Shown here in pieces: positions 44,816-53,778 of a stretch of DNA of 64,000 nt. The DNA comes from Devosia sp. (lineage in GTDB: Bacteria > Pseudomonadota > Alphaproteobacteria > Rhizobiales > Devosiaceae): contig NZ_JANQAH010000009.1 in NCBI RefSeq assembly GCF_024707125.1, positions 310,001 through 374,000 of the forward strand. Reading direction: 5' to 3'. Both the position numbers and the translations under genes were made by a program. The notes below the pieces were generated by a model, which had not been told where the DNA came from, did no database searches, and saw only the letters and a program-made list of their open reading frames with translations. Position 1 is the stretch's first letter. Each line of letters begins with the position of its first letter.

Positions 44816-45400
44816 TCAGACGTTCTTGTCCACGCCCTCGGCCGGAGCCGCAGCCCCGCCACCCTTGGCGACACCCACCATGGCCGGCCGCAAGATGCGT
44901 TCGCCAATGGCAAAGCCTTCCTGCACAACCTGCACCACCGTGCCCTCAGGCACGTTCGGGTTCGGTACTTCAAACATCGCCTGATGCTTGTTGGGGTCAA
45001 ATTTCTGGCCCGCCGCCTCGATCGGCTTCACGCCATGTTTTCCAAGCAGCCGCTGCATTTCGCGCTCGGCCAGCTCCAAGCCTTCGATCAGGCTCTTCAG
45101 CGTACCCTCCGCCGTCGCCCGCGTTTCCTCGGGGATCACCAGCAGCGCACGGCTCAGCGCATCGGTGGCGCTCAGCATGTCGCGGGCAAAGCCGGCAATG
45201 GCATAGCTGCGCGTGTCAGCCACGTCGCGCTCGGTGCGCTTGCGCAGGTTTTCCATCTCGGCATGCGTGCGCAGCACGCGGTCCTTCAGCTCGGCATTTT
45301 CTGCAAGCAGGGCCTCGACGGGATCGACCTCCGGCGTTTCGGTGGCCGGGATTTCGGTCTCCGGCGTTTCGCCCTGGGCGGCGTTCTCGTCGCTCATCAT
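44816..45400 (-). CDS. grpE: Nucleotide exchange factor GrpE
   Basis: Promotes ADP release from DnaK. The 194-residue product has an acidic, Pro/Thr-rich N-terminus, a long coiled-coil ([30 protein letters not shown]), and a beta domain with [24 protein letters not shown] and [23 protein letters not shown], the family signature. Start at the first of two adjacent ATG codons (45400 or 45397). It follows hrcA by 69 bases. Confidence 0.96.
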   Translation of the reverse strand: MMSDENAAQGETPETEIPATETPEVDPVEALLAENAELKDRVLRTHAEMENLRKRTERDVADTRSYAIAGFARDMLSATDALSRALLVIPEETRATAEGTLKSLIEGLELAEREMQRLLGKHGVKPIEAAGQKFDPNKHQAMFEVPNPNVPEGTVVQVVQEGFAIGERILRPAMVGVAKGGGAAAPAEGVDKNV

Positions 45401-45469
45401 GTTTCCATGGCCTCGGTAGTTAAAGTTTCGTCCCCGCATATCGGCCAGAACGGAGCGCATTTCAATAGT

Positions 45470-46546
45470 TCAGCGTTTTCTCGCCATCAGCCTTGTCAGC
45501 ACATTGGCCGTATAATCCACCACCGGCACGATCCGCGCATAGTTGAGCCGCGTCGGCCCGATCACCCCAAGCACCCCGACCACCTTGTCATTGGCATCCT
45601 TATAGGGCGAGAGAATCACCGAAGAGCCGGACAGCGAAAACAGCTTGTTTTCCGAGCCGATGAAAATGCGCACCCCCTGCGCCTTCTCGGCATCGCCCAG
45701 CAGTTCCAGCAGCCCTTCCTTGCTTTCGAGCTCATCGAAAAGCTGCCGCATGCGCTCGAGCTCATCGCTCGCCATCGCGTCATTGAGGAGGTTCGCCCGC
45801 CCCCGCACGATCACTCGGGGCGCGGTGGCCGGAGAATCCTGCACCAGCGTCGCAATCCCATCGTCGACCAACTTTTGCGTCAGTTCATCGAGCTCCGCCC
45901 GCTGCTCCACCCGCCGCTCATCCAGCGCCTTTCGCGCCTCGGAAAGCGTTCGCCCCACAACATAGTGCGCTAAATAATTGCTCGCCTGGCTCAGCGCCGC
46001 GGCCGTAAAACCCGGCGGCAGTTCCAGAATGCGGTTCTCCACCTGCCCGTCGTCGCCGACCAGAATCGCCATGGCCCGCGAACTGTCGAGCCGCACGAAT
46101 TCCACATGCCGCATCACCATGTCGGCCTTGGTGGCAATCACCAATCCGGCCCCCTGGCTCAGCCCAGAAAGCAGCGAACTGGCTTCCGTAAGCAGGTCTT
46201 CCACCTGCCGCCGCCCCGCATGGCCCTCAATGTGCTGGGCAATGCTACGCTTTTCGCTTTCATTGACCGCGCCGACTTCGAGCATGGAATCGACGAAAAA
46301 CCGCAGCCCCTGCTGCGTCGGCTGGCGCCCTGCCGATGTATGCGGCGCGGCAATCAACCCCAGATCTTCAAGATCCGCCATCACATTGCGCACCGAAGCG
46401 GGCGAAAGCTCGGTCTGCAACAGCCGCGAAAGATCGCGCGATCCCACCGGCAGGCCGGTATCGAGATAGCGCTCCACCAGCCGCCTGAAAATTTCCTGGC
46501 TGCGCGAATTGAGGACGCTCAGAAATTCGTCGTGCGGATGAACCAT
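45470..46546 (-). CDS. hrcA: Heat-inducible transcription repressor HrcA
   Basis: Repressor that elsewhere binds CIRCE elements ahead of groE or dnaK operons. In the 358-residue product, the winged-helix N-terminus (VERYLDTGLPVGSRDLSRLLQTELSPASVRNVMADLEDLGLI) is at about 20-62. The C-terminal domain includes LELPPGFTAAALSQASNYL and VLGVIGPTRLNYARIVPVVDYTA. I find no CIRCE element in the hrcA-rph gap or ahead of dnaK, so its targets probably lie elsewhere. It is divergent from rph. Confidence 0.96.
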   Translation of the reverse strand: MVHPHDEFLSVLNSRSQEIFRRLVERYLDTGLPVGSRDLSRLLQTELSPASVRNVMADLEDLGLIAAPHTSAGRQPTQQGLRFFVDSMLEVGAVNESEKRSIAQHIEGHAGRRQVEDLLTEASSLLSGLSQGAGLVIATKADMVMRHVEFVRLDSSRAMAILVGDDGQVENRILELPPGFTAAALSQASNYLAHYVVGRTLSEARKALDERRVEQRAELDELTQKLVDDGIATLVQDSPATAPRVIVRGRANLLNDAMASDELERMRQLFDELESKEGLLELLGDAEKAQGVRIFIGSENKLFSLSGSSVILSPYKDANDKVVGVLGVIGPTRLNYARIVPVVDYTANVLTRLMARKR

Positions 46547-46684
46547 GGTGTTTTATATGAATTACCGGCTTTAACCTTGCTCCCTCATTTAAGCGTTCAG
46601 TGCAAGGGCGGTAAGCGGCGCAGCGCTTGTTCCGCGCGGCTAGGAAGGTTAAGAGGCGGTAAATAGGAAAAACGAGACCAAAGC

Positions 46685-47401
46685 ATGCGGCCTTCCGGAC
46701 GCGCCCCTGATGCAATGCGGGCTGTCACCATCGAGCGCAACGTCGCCATGAAAGCCGAAGGCTCCTGCCTCATTGCTTTCGGCAATACCAAAGTGCTCTG
46801 CACCGCTTCGGTTGAAACCAGCCTGCCCGGCTGGCTGCGCGGCAAGGGCCAGGGCTGGGTCACCGCCGAATACGGCATGCTGCCCCGCGCCACCGGCACC
46901 CGCACCCGCCGCGAAGCCACGGCCGGCAAGCAGTCCGGCCGCACGCAAGAGATTCAGCGCCTCATCGGCCGCTCGCTCCGCGCAGTCGTCGACCTGACCG
47001 CCCTCGGCGAATCCCAGATTACCCTCGATTGCGACGTGCTTGAGGCCGATGGCGGCACCCGTACCGCTTCCATCACCGGCGCCTATATCGCCCTCGTTGA
47101 CGCCATCAAATGGCTCGAAGAGCGTAAACTGACCAAGGGCCCGGTCCTCAAAGACAGCGTCGCCGCCATTTCCTGCGGCATCTATCGCGGCGCTCCGGTG
47201 CTCGATCTCGACTATCTCGAAGACGTCGAAGCGGAAACCGACGCCAATTTCGTCATGACCGGCAGCGGAAAGTTCGTCGAAATCCAGGGCACCGCCGAAG
47301 GCGCGCCCTTTGATCGCGAAGAGCTGGAAGCGCTGATGAATCTTGCCGGCAAGGGCATTTCCGAATTGACGCTCCTGCAACAGGCGGCGCTCGAAGCATG
47401 A
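46685..47401 (+). CDS. rph: Ribonuclease PH
   Basis: Phosphorolytic exonuclease that trims tRNA 3' ends. In the 238-residue product, [19 protein letters not shown] opens the protein. [42 protein letters not shown] and [25 protein letters not shown] are the RNase PH core and phosphate site. The stop overlaps the start of a short reading frame (ATGA) that links to rdgB. Confidence 0.97.
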   Translation: MRPSGRAPDAMRAVTIERNVAMKAEGSCLIAFGNTKVLCTASVETSLPGWLRGKGQGWVTAEYGMLPRATGTRTRREATAGKQSGRTQEIQRLIGRSLRAVVDLTALGESQITLDCDVLEADGGTRTASITGAYIALVDAIKWLEERKLTKGPVLKDSVAAISCGIYRGAPVLDLDYLEDVEAETDANFVMTGSGKFVEIQGTAEGAPFDREELEALMNLAGKGISELTLLQQAALEA

Positions 47402-47640
47402 GCATTTTCAGTCTGTTGAAGAAGGCCCCCTCATCCCAACCGAATTTGCTCGGCAAATTCGGTGATGCTGCGCGCCACCTTCTCCCCGATGGGGAGAAGA
47501 ATGGTCCAGCACGCGCCTCTATTCCTCTCCCCCTCGGGGAGAGGGTGGATCGCCCGAAGGGCGAGACGGGTGAGGGTGCTTTCCAGGCAGCCAACTGCGC
47601 CATCTGGAACGACATTCAACGCGCGCTGGAGTCCAAATGA
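47398..47640 (+). CDS. 80-codon reading frame joining rph and rdgB, containing a family-C repeat in frame
   Basis: Starts in an ATGA overlap with rph and ends in an ATGA overlap with rdgB. Residues 1-9 (MSIFSLLKK) and about 61-80 ([20 protein letters not shown]) are unique sequence. The middle (about 10-60) is the translation of a family-C palindromic repeat. It could be a real small gene that took up a repeat, or an accidental open frame between the two genes. I recognise no function. Confidence 0.4.
   Translation: MSIFSLLKKAPSSQPNLLGKFGDAARHLLPDGEKNGPARASIPLPLGERVDRPKGETGEGAFQAANCAIWNDIQRALESK
47426..47577. repeat. Intergenic palindromic repeat, family C (copy 4, opposite orientation), in frame in a short open reading frame
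   Basis: Reads CCCCCTCATCCCAACCGAAT..CGGTGATGCTGCGCGCCACC, hairpin CTCCCCGATGGGGAG, then CTCTCCCCCTCGGGGAGAGG..TGGATCGCCCGAAGGGCG and GACGGGTGAGGG. This is the order of copies 2, 3 and 5 reversed, and it shares the CGAATT..AATTCGG tail with copy 1. Confidence 0.85.
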
Positions 47641-48278
47641 CCATCCCAAAACTCCGCCGCGGTGATCGCCTCGTTCTTGCCACCCACAACGCCGGTAAGC
47701 TCAAGGAATTCCAGGAGCTTTTCGCTCCCTTCGGTCTTGAGCTGATTTCCGCTGGCGATCTCGGCCTGCCCGAGCCCGAAGAAAACGGCACCACCTTTGC
47801 CGAAAATGCCCGCACCAAGGCCCATGCCTCGGCCAAGGGCGCCAATATGCTGGCCCTTTCCGACGATAGCGGCATTTCTGTCGACGCGCTCGATGGCCAG
47901 CCCGGCGTCTACACGGCCGATTGGGCCGGCGTGCCCCGCAATTTCACCAATGCCATGCAGCGCGTAGAGGATGAATTGCTCGCCAAGGGCGCCACCACGC
48001 CCGAGCAACGCACCGCCGCCTTCAACGCCACGCTCTGCCTCGCCCATCCCGATGGGCGCGACGTGCTCTATGTCGGCAAGTGCGAAGGCACCCTCATCTG
48101 GCCACCCCGCGGCACTCAGGGTCACGGCTACGACCCCATGTTCCAGCCAAACGGCTACGACATCACCTTCGGCGAAATGTCGCCCGAGCAAAAGCATTCC
48201 TGGTCGCCTGGCGAACAGGGTCTTTCCCATCGTGCCCGCGCCTTTGCCCAATTCGTGGAGAACCAGATTGAGCGCTAA
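47637..48278 (+). CDS. rdgB: dITP/XTP pyrophosphatase (RdgB/HAM1)
   Basis: Removes deaminated purine nucleotides (dITP, XTP) from the pool. In the 213-residue product, LVLATHNAGKLKEFQELF at about 12-29 is the nucleotide-binding start. LALSDDSGISVDALDGQPGVYTADWAG is the signature with the metal Asp, and GHGYDPMFQPNGYD is the substrate loop. The stop overlaps the hemW start region. Confidence 0.97.
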   Translation: MTIPKLRRGDRLVLATHNAGKLKEFQELFAPFGLELISAGDLGLPEPEENGTTFAENARTKAHASAKGANMLALSDDSGISVDALDGQPGVYTADWAGVPRNFTNAMQRVEDELLAKGATTPEQRTAAFNATLCLAHPDGRDVLYVGKCEGTLIWPPRGTQGHGYDPMFQPNGYDITFGEMSPEQKHSWSPGEQGLSHRARAFAQFVENQIER

Positions 48279-49425
48279 CCCGAACGACCTGTTCGGCGTC
48301 TACGTGCATTGGCCCTTTTGCGCGGCCAAATGCCCCTATTGCGACTTCAATTCCCACGTTCACCGCGGCCCATTCGACGAAGACGCCTTCGTTGAGGGCT
48401 ACAAAAAAGAGATCGCCCATATGGCGGCGCTCTCCCCGGGCCGTCTCGTCCAGTCGATCTTTTTCGGCGGCGGCACACCCTCGCTGATGTCCCCCAAGGC
48501 CGTCAGCACGATTCTCGACACCATTGCCGGCCACTGGCAGGTGGACAGCAACGCTGAAATCACCCTCGAAGCCAATCCGACCTCGGTAGAAGTCGATCGC
48601 TTCAAGGGTTTTCGTAGCGCCGGCATCAACCGCGTCTCGCTCGGCGTCCAGTCCCTGCGCCCCGGCCCCCTGGCCGAACTCGGCCGCCGCCACACGGTCG
48701 AAGAGGCGGTGGCCGCCGTTCGCATCGCCCAGTCGGTTTTCGATCGCTCGAGCTTCGATCTCATCTATGCCCGCCCAAAGCAGACGCTTGAGGATTGGGA
48801 AGACGAACTCAAGGAAGCCATCTGGCTCGCCCGCGGCCACCTCAGCCTTTACCAGCTCACCATCGAGCAGGGCACGCGCTACTTTGACCTCTTCAATGCC
48901 GGCAAGCTGCAAATGCCGAACGAAGATCTCGGCGCCGATTTTTATGAGCTGACTCAGGAACTGACCGCTGCCGCTGGCATGCCGGCCTATGAAATTTCCA
49001 ATCATGCCGTGCCCGGCCAGGAAAGCCGCCACAACATGCTCTATTGGCGCTATGGCGAATATGCCGGCATCGGACCCGGCGCCCATGGCCGCTTGCTGGT
49101 CAACCACCAGCGCCACGCCACCGCCACCGAAAAAATGCCCTTCGACTGGCTCAAACTCGTCAACGAGTTCGGCCACGGCATGACCACCAACGACGTCCTC
49201 ACCTGGGAAGAGCAGGGCGACGAATACCTCGTGATGGGCCTGCGTCTCAAGGAAGGCATTTCGCCGTCCCGCTTCATGTCCATCTCTGGCCGCGTCATCG
49301 CCGAAAAGCAGATCGAAGCGCTAAAAGGTTATGGCTTTGTCGAGACGCTTCCCAACGGCAATATCCGCGTGACCGAAAAGGGTTTTCCGGTGTTGGATGC
49401 TGTCGTGGCGGATTTGGCGGCTTAA
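48268..49425 (+). CDS. hemW: Radical SAM haem chaperone HemW (HemN-like)
   Basis: Oxygen-independent coproporphyrinogen-oxidase-like radical SAM protein, now thought to deliver haem to target proteins. In the 385-residue product, the 4Fe-4S motif C-X3-C-X2-C is CAAKCPYC at about 18-25. FFGGGTPSLMSPK and LGVQSLRPGPLAELGRRH follow, and the C-terminal HemW-type domain is present. The start is a TTG at 48268 with GGAG about 10 bases upstream, overlapping rdgB by 11 bases; longer frames inside rdgB are rejected. Confidence 0.93.
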   Translation: MSANPNDLFGVYVHWPFCAAKCPYCDFNSHVHRGPFDEDAFVEGYKKEIAHMAALSPGRLVQSIFFGGGTPSLMSPKAVSTILDTIAGHWQVDSNAEITLEANPTSVEVDRFKGFRSAGINRVSLGVQSLRPGPLAELGRRHTVEEAVAAVRIAQSVFDRSSFDLIYARPKQTLEDWEDELKEAIWLARGHLSLYQLTIEQGTRYFDLFNAGKLQMPNEDLGADFYELTQELTAAAGMPAYEISNHAVPGQESRHNMLYWRYGEYAGIGPGAHGRLLVNHQRHATATEKMPFDWLKLVNEFGHGMTTNDVLTWEEQGDEYLVMGLRLKEGISPSRFMSISGRVIAEKQIEALKGYGFVETLPNGNIRVTEKGFPVLDAVVADLAA

Positions 49426-49429
49426 AAGA

Positions 49430-49557
49430 CCCCCTCACCCGTCTCGGCCTTCGGCCGATCCACCCTCTCCCAGATGGGGAGAGGAACAAGAGGCGGGCAC
49501 CAGCCTATTCTTCTCCCCGTCGGGGAGAAGGTGGCGCGAAGCGCCGGATGAGGGGGT
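49430..49557. repeat. Intergenic palindromic repeat, family C (copy 5)
   Basis: CCCCTCACCCGTCTCGGCCT..CGATCCACCCTCTCCCAGAT facing TATTCTTCTCCCCGTCGGGG..GGTGGCGCGAAGCGCCGGATGAGGGGG. It lies between converging hemW and the PBP-activator gene. Confidence 0.85.
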
Positions 49558-49558
49558 T

Positions 49559-50806
49559 TTAGAGCTTCGCCCCATCCACCGTCGCGGCCCCACCAGCCCC
49601 CACCTTCTTCACCGCCAGCGCATATTCCGCCCGGCCATTTCCCAAAAACCGGAACGCCCCATCCCGCCCATTGAACCCTGACGCCCCCGTCAGCAGCCCC
49701 GGATTATAGGGCGGGTTCGCCATGGACAGCGTGTTCACATTGGCCAAAATCGTCGCCGTATAGGCAATGGTCGCCAACGGATGCGGCCGCGACCCGAACT
49801 TGGCCTGATAATCCCCGACAATGGCATTGAACCCAGCCTCATCGACCGCCGGATAAATCGCTCCCACCAATCCCGGCGTCGAATTGATCGTGGCATCCCC
49901 CGCCCAATCCGCCGACCCCACGATCTGCACCGCATCCCCGGTCACACCCGCACTCGCCAGCGCCGCCGCAAATGCCGGCGCACTCGCCCGCTCGGGAATG
50001 AAAAAGGTATCGATCATGCCGCGATCGATCTGTTGCTTGGCCTGCGCGACGATCTGCGCCGCCTCGCCCGGCCCCGAGAACGTGTAAACCGCCGGCGGCC
50101 CAAACCCGGCCACTGTCGCCTGCTGCCTGAACGCTGTCGCCAGCGCCTCGCCATAGGGCGTCGCCGGAAAAGCCCCGGCCAACCCGCGCCGCCCCTGTGC
50201 CTTCACGTAAATTATGGCGCGCTTCATCTCCATGTCGGGCAACACCGAGAGCAAATACACCCCCTGCCCGGCCGTATTTGGATTGTTCGAAAACCCGATC
50301 AGCGGCACCCCGGCGCCCCGCGCCACATTGGCCACCGCCGCCACCTGGTCACCCCTAAGCGGCCCAAGGATCAGCTTTGCCCCGCCCGCCACGGCCGCAT
50401 TGGCGGCATTGATGGCCCCAGCCGGACTATCCCCGGTATCGCGCAGCGTGATGGTAATGTTCTCAGCAATGTTCGGATTGGCTTCAATAAAGGCCACCGC
50501 CAGCTTCGAAGCATTGGCGAGCGATGTTCCCACTGCCGCGAGGGACTGATCCCCCGAAAGCGGCAACAGCAGCGCCACCGGCACAGGCCCGCGCCCAAAC
50601 ACCTCGCCACCCGATTGCTGCATGGGCACCGGCGCCAGCATGCCGCCGCCAGTGTTCCCGCCACCGACATTGCCAGCCGGATCACCCCAGCCCAAGGTTC
50701 GCGAACCGATTTGAAATGTGCCTGGAGCACACGAGGTCAAAGCCACGCCGAGCGCGAGCGCGAGCGCGCCGCGCCGCCATTTGGCATTTGCCTGACCAAA
50801 ACTCAT
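49559..50806 (-). CDS. Penicillin-binding protein activator lipoprotein (LpoA/LppC-like)
   Basis: Outer-membrane lipoprotein with a periplasmic-binding-protein type I fold; the E. coli relative LpoA activates the peptidoglycan synthase PBP1a. In the 415-residue product, the lipobox LTSC has its Cys at about residue 26. The binding-protein fold follows from about 75 (PVPVALLLPLSGDQSLAAVGTSLANASKLAV). It lacks the N-terminal helical TPR-like domain of enterobacterial LpoA, as is usual in alphaproteobacteria. It is divergent from rsmI. Confidence 0.85.
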   Translation of the reverse strand: MSFGQANAKWRRGALALALGVALTSCAPGTFQIGSRTLGWGDPAGNVGGGNTGGGMLAPVPMQQSGGEVFGRGPVPVALLLPLSGDQSLAAVGTSLANASKLAVAFIEANPNIAENITITLRDTGDSPAGAINAANAAVAGGAKLILGPLRGDQVAAVANVARGAGVPLIGFSNNPNTAGQGVYLLSVLPDMEMKRAIIYVKAQGRRGLAGAFPATPYGEALATAFRQQATVAGFGPPAVYTFSGPGEAAQIVAQAKQQIDRGMIDTFFIPERASAPAFAAALASAGVTGDAVQIVGSADWAGDATINSTPGLVGAIYPAVDEAGFNAIVGDYQAKFGSRPHPLATIAYTATILANVNTLSMANPPYNPGLLTGASGFNGRDGAFRFLGNGRAEYALAVKKVGAGGAATVDGAKL

Positions 50807-50888
50807 GAATGCGGTCCGAGATGCTCACAGTCTGTTAACAAACTGCCCTCATTTCGTTAAGCAAGTCTCAACCCGAGGAGCTTCCGGC

Positions 50889-51777
50889 GTGACCGAATCC
50901 AAAGCCGAATATTTCATTGCCGGCTCGCCCTTTAGCGCCCCGCCGCTCGCCGCCGGCCTCTATGTCGTCTCGACCCCCATCGGCAATCTCCGCGACATCA
51001 CCGTCCGTGCTTTGGAAACCCTCGCCGCCGCCAGCATCGTCCTTTGCGAGGACACCAGAACCTCCGCAAAGCTCCTCGACCACTACGGCATCCGCGGAAA
51101 ACGCCAGCCATTACATGAACATAACGAGCGCGCCCGCGCCGAGGAAATCGTCTCCCGCATCGCCGCTGGCGAAGCCATCGCCCTGATTTCCGACGCCGGC
51201 ACCCCCCCTCCTCTCCGACCCCGGCTTCCCCCTCATCCGGGCCCTCGCCGAAGCCAATCTGCCCGTCTTCCCCATCCCCGGCGCCTCCGCCCTCCTATCC
51301 GCCTTGGTCGTCGCCGGCCTCCCCACAGACGCCTTCGCCTTCCACGGTTTCCTACCGCCCAAATCCGGCGCCCGCACTAACGCCTTGGAAAGATACGTGG
51401 ATTCACGTGAAACACTGGTCTTTTACGAGTCTCCCCGCCGCCTCGACGACACCCTTGCCGCCATGGCCGAAGTCTTTGGTGATCGCCAAGCCTCCGTCAG
51501 CCTCGAACTGACCAAGCGTTTTGAGCGCACTTTTCGCGGGACGCTTGGCGAACTGGCGGAAAAATTCGCGGGCGAAGAAACCAAAGGCGAAGCCGTCATT
51601 GTCGTCGCTGGTGCCGACGAACCGAGCGCTCCCGCCGCCGAAGACTGGCAGGCCGCCCTCCTCGCAGCCATGGCCGATCAGCCGATGCGCTCGGCGGTTG
51701 ACGAAATCGCGGCGCGCTACGGCCTGAAACGCAAAGAAGTCTACGATGCCGCCCTCGCCCTCAAGGCCCAGCAATAA
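50889..51777 (+). pseudogene. rsmI: 16S rRNA (cytidine-1402-2'-O)-methyltransferase RsmI, frameshifted
   Basis: Methylates C1402 of 16S rRNA. GTG start at 50889 with GAGGAG eight bases upstream. The first frame carries GLYVVSTPIGNLRDITVRALETLAAASIVLCEDTRTSAKLL and ALISDAGTP. The second continues with LVVAGLPTDAFAFHGFLPPKSGAR and TLVFYESPRRLDDTL to the end. The break is a 7-C run at 51202-51208; with six Cs the join reads DAGTPLLSDPGFPLIRALAEANL, the perfect family sequence. Repaired length is about 295 residues, normal. Sequencing error is likely. yraN overlaps the end. Confidence 0.92.
51399..51414. promoter_or_regulatory. parS-like site j, inside rsmI
   Basis: GGATTCACGTGAAACA: GATTC-type variant. 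It encodes DSRET just before the conserved TLVFYESP of RsmI. Confidence 0.55.
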
Positions 51778-52126
51778 AAGGCAAATTGCCGAACGCGGTG
51801 GTCAGCGCGGCGAAGCGCTGGCAGCGCTTTTCCTGCAGCTCAAATTCTACCGCATCAGAAACCGCCGCTACAAAACCCCGATCGGGGAAATCGACCTCGT
51901 CGTCGAACGCAATGGCACCATCGCCTTTGTCGAGGTGAAAACCCGCGCCACCCATTTGCTCGAAGCCGAAGCCCTCGAAGCGGTAAACACATCGCGCATT
52001 GTGCGGGCCGCGGAGCATTGGCTTGCGCGCCACCCCCGCGAGGCTGAAAAGACCTGCCGCTTCGACGTGATTTTCCTTGCACCCGGTCGCTGGCCACGCC
52101 ATCTCATCAACGCGTTCGAAAGCTAA
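51746..52126 (+). CDS. YraN family endonuclease-like protein (UPF0102)
   Basis: 126-residue protein with a restriction-endonuclease-like fold; the cellular role is not settled. Core motif GEIDLVVERNGTIAFVEVKTRA at about 47-68 contains the expected Asp and the Glu-Val-Lys nuclease residues. The N-terminus is basic, RQIAERGGQRGEALAALFLQLKFYRIRNRRYK. The ATG at 51746 overlaps the rsmI end by 32 bases. The rsmI-yraN-gshB order is typical. Confidence 0.93.
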   Translation: MPPSPSRPSNKRQIAERGGQRGEALAALFLQLKFYRIRNRRYKTPIGEIDLVVERNGTIAFVEVKTRATHLLEAEALEAVNTSRIVRAAEHWLARHPREAEKTCRFDVIFLAPGRWPRHLINAFES

Positions 52127-52135
52127 GGGACAACA

Positions 52136-53080
52136 ATGTCGCTAAAAATCGCCGTCCAGATGGACCACGTCTCCACCATCAATCCGCGCGGCGACTCGAC
52201 CTTCGCCATGATGCTCGAGGCCCAGGCCCGCGGCCACGAACTGCTGCATTACACGGCTAATACCCTGTCTTTGCGCGACAATGTGGTCACCGCCCTCGTC
52301 CAGCCGATCGCGGTAACCGACGCCGAAAAGGGCCAGCATTTTACCCTTGGTGAATCGAAGCGCGTCGATCTGTCGACCCAGGACGTGATCCTGATGCGTC
52401 AGGATCCGCCCTTCGACATGAACTACATCACCATCACCCATATTCTCGAGCGTCTGCACCCCAAGACGCTGGTGGTCAATCCGCCCTCCGCCGTGCGCAA
52501 CGCGCCGGAAAAGATTCTGGTGACCGATTTCCCGCAGTTGATGCCGCCGACTTTGGTGACGCGCGACCGGGCCGAAATCCACGCCTTCCGCCGGGAACAC
52601 GGCAACATCATTGTAAAACCGCTCTACGGCAATGGCGGCGCCGGCGTCTTCTTCATCCAGGAAGGCGACCACAATCTCAATTCGCTGATTGAACTGTTCG
52701 AGCAGAACTATCCCGAACCGTTCATGATCCAAAAATATCTTCCGGACGTGCGCAAGGGCGACAAGCGCATCATCATCATCGATGGCGAGCCGGTGGCCGG
52801 TCTCAACCGCATCCCGGCCGAAGGCGAAGCCCGCTCCAACATGCATGTTGGCGGCCGCCCCGAACTTTCCCCGCTCACCGAGCGCGAGAAGGAAATCTGC
52901 GCCGCCATCGCCCCGGCGCTCAAAGAGCGTGACATGATCTTCGTCGGCATCGACGTCATCGGCGACTACCTTACCGAAATCAACGTCACCTCTCCCACCG
53001 GCATCCGCGAAATCAAGCGCTTCGGCGGCCCGGACATCGCCGTCCTCATCTGGGATGCCATCGAAAAGCGCCGCGCCTGA
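52136..53080 (+). CDS. gshB: Glutathione synthetase
   Basis: ATP-grasp ligase joining gamma-glutamylcysteine and glycine. In the 314-residue product, [33 protein letters not shown] opens the protein. [34 protein letters not shown] (ATP-grasp loop) and [18 protein letters not shown] (metal and substrate end) follow. Length is normal. It begins 9 bases after yraN behind an AAGGGA site. Confidence 0.98.
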   Translation: MSLKIAVQMDHVSTINPRGDSTFAMMLEAQARGHELLHYTANTLSLRDNVVTALVQPIAVTDAEKGQHFTLGESKRVDLSTQDVILMRQDPPFDMNYITITHILERLHPKTLVVNPPSAVRNAPEKILVTDFPQLMPPTLVTRDRAEIHAFRREHGNIIVKPLYGNGGAGVFFIQEGDHNLNSLIELFEQNYPEPFMIQKYLPDVRKGDKRIIIIDGEPVAGLNRIPAEGEARSNMHVGGRPELSPLTEREKEICAAIAPALKERDMIFVGIDVIGDYLTEINVTSPTGIREIKRFGGPDIAVLIWDAIEKRRA

Positions 53081-53113
53081 GCCGAGCTTGGCGACACCCC
53101 GCAAATCCCGTAA

Positions 53114-53777
53114 GTGTCAGCTTTGGGTTTTGCGGGGATCTTCGTGGACACTTCGGCTTTTCTCGTCGCCTTCGCGACGCTTTTCGCGACTGTCGGCGTC
53201 GCCGATATCGCTTTCATCTTCGCCGCGCTGACCAAGGATCATTCGCCGGCGCAGCGTCGAGATCTTCGCGACCCGCGGCGCCGTCATCGCGCTGCTGATC
53301 CTGTTGTTCTTCGCCTTCCTCGGCAATGTCATTCTCGACATCTTTGGCATCACCATTCCGGCCCTGCGCACTGCAGGCGGCGTGTTGCTGCTGCTGATTG
53401 CCATCGACATGGTCTTTGCCCGCCACTCGGGCGGCACCGGCACCACCGACGAGGAAGAGAGCGAGGCGCGCCACGCTCACGATATTTCCGTGTTTCCCCT
53501 CGCCATGCCGCTGCTGGCCGGCCCCGGCGCCATCAGCGCCGTGATCCTGCTCACCACGGGTGCGGATTCGGATGCCGAATTCTGGCTGGTCATCGCCGCC
53601 ATCATCGTCATCCTGTTCCTCGCCTGGGTGACGCTCCTTGTCGCCATCCCGATCCAGCGCCTGCTTGGCCTCACCGGCCTATCCGTGGCCTCCCGTATCG
53701 TCGGCATTCTGCTTGCGGCGCTCGCCGTGCAGTTCGTCTTCGATGGCGTGAAGGCCTCGGGTCTTTTAGGCGGCTAG
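53114..53777 (+). pseudogene. MarC family integral membrane protein, frameshifted
   Basis: Multi-pass inner-membrane protein of unknown transport role (the name comes from a disproved antibiotic-resistance link). The first frame, from GTG 53114 or a GTG slightly downstream, reads TSAFLVAFATLFATVGVADIAFIFAALTKDHSPAQR. The second reads EIFATRGAVIALLILLFFAFLGNVILDIFGITIPALRTAGGVLLLLIAIDMVFA and continues to VQFVFDGVKASGLLGG. The break is at 53256-53261, where the loss of CG from CGTCGCGAG would explain it. Repaired length about 221 residues, normal for the family. Sequencing error is likely. Confidence 0.85.
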
Positions 53778-53778
53778 C

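Noticed and set aside
46547..46684. CIRCE (HrcA operator) in the hrcA-rph gap
   Set aside because: No TTAGCACTC-N9-GAGTGCTAA or close variant is present in the gap, nor ahead of dnaK.
37768..49557. CRISPR array from the repeated hairpins
   Set aside because: The repeats are long two-hairpin elements scattered between different genes kilobases apart, not short direct repeats with regular spacers, and no cas genes are present.
42677..51208. Programmed frameshifting at the 7-C runs in pabBC and rsmI
   Set aside because: The runs need removal of one base, not a known slippery heptamer with a downstream stimulator. The two genes are unrelated and neither family is known to be recoded. Homopolymer error or simple mutation explains both.
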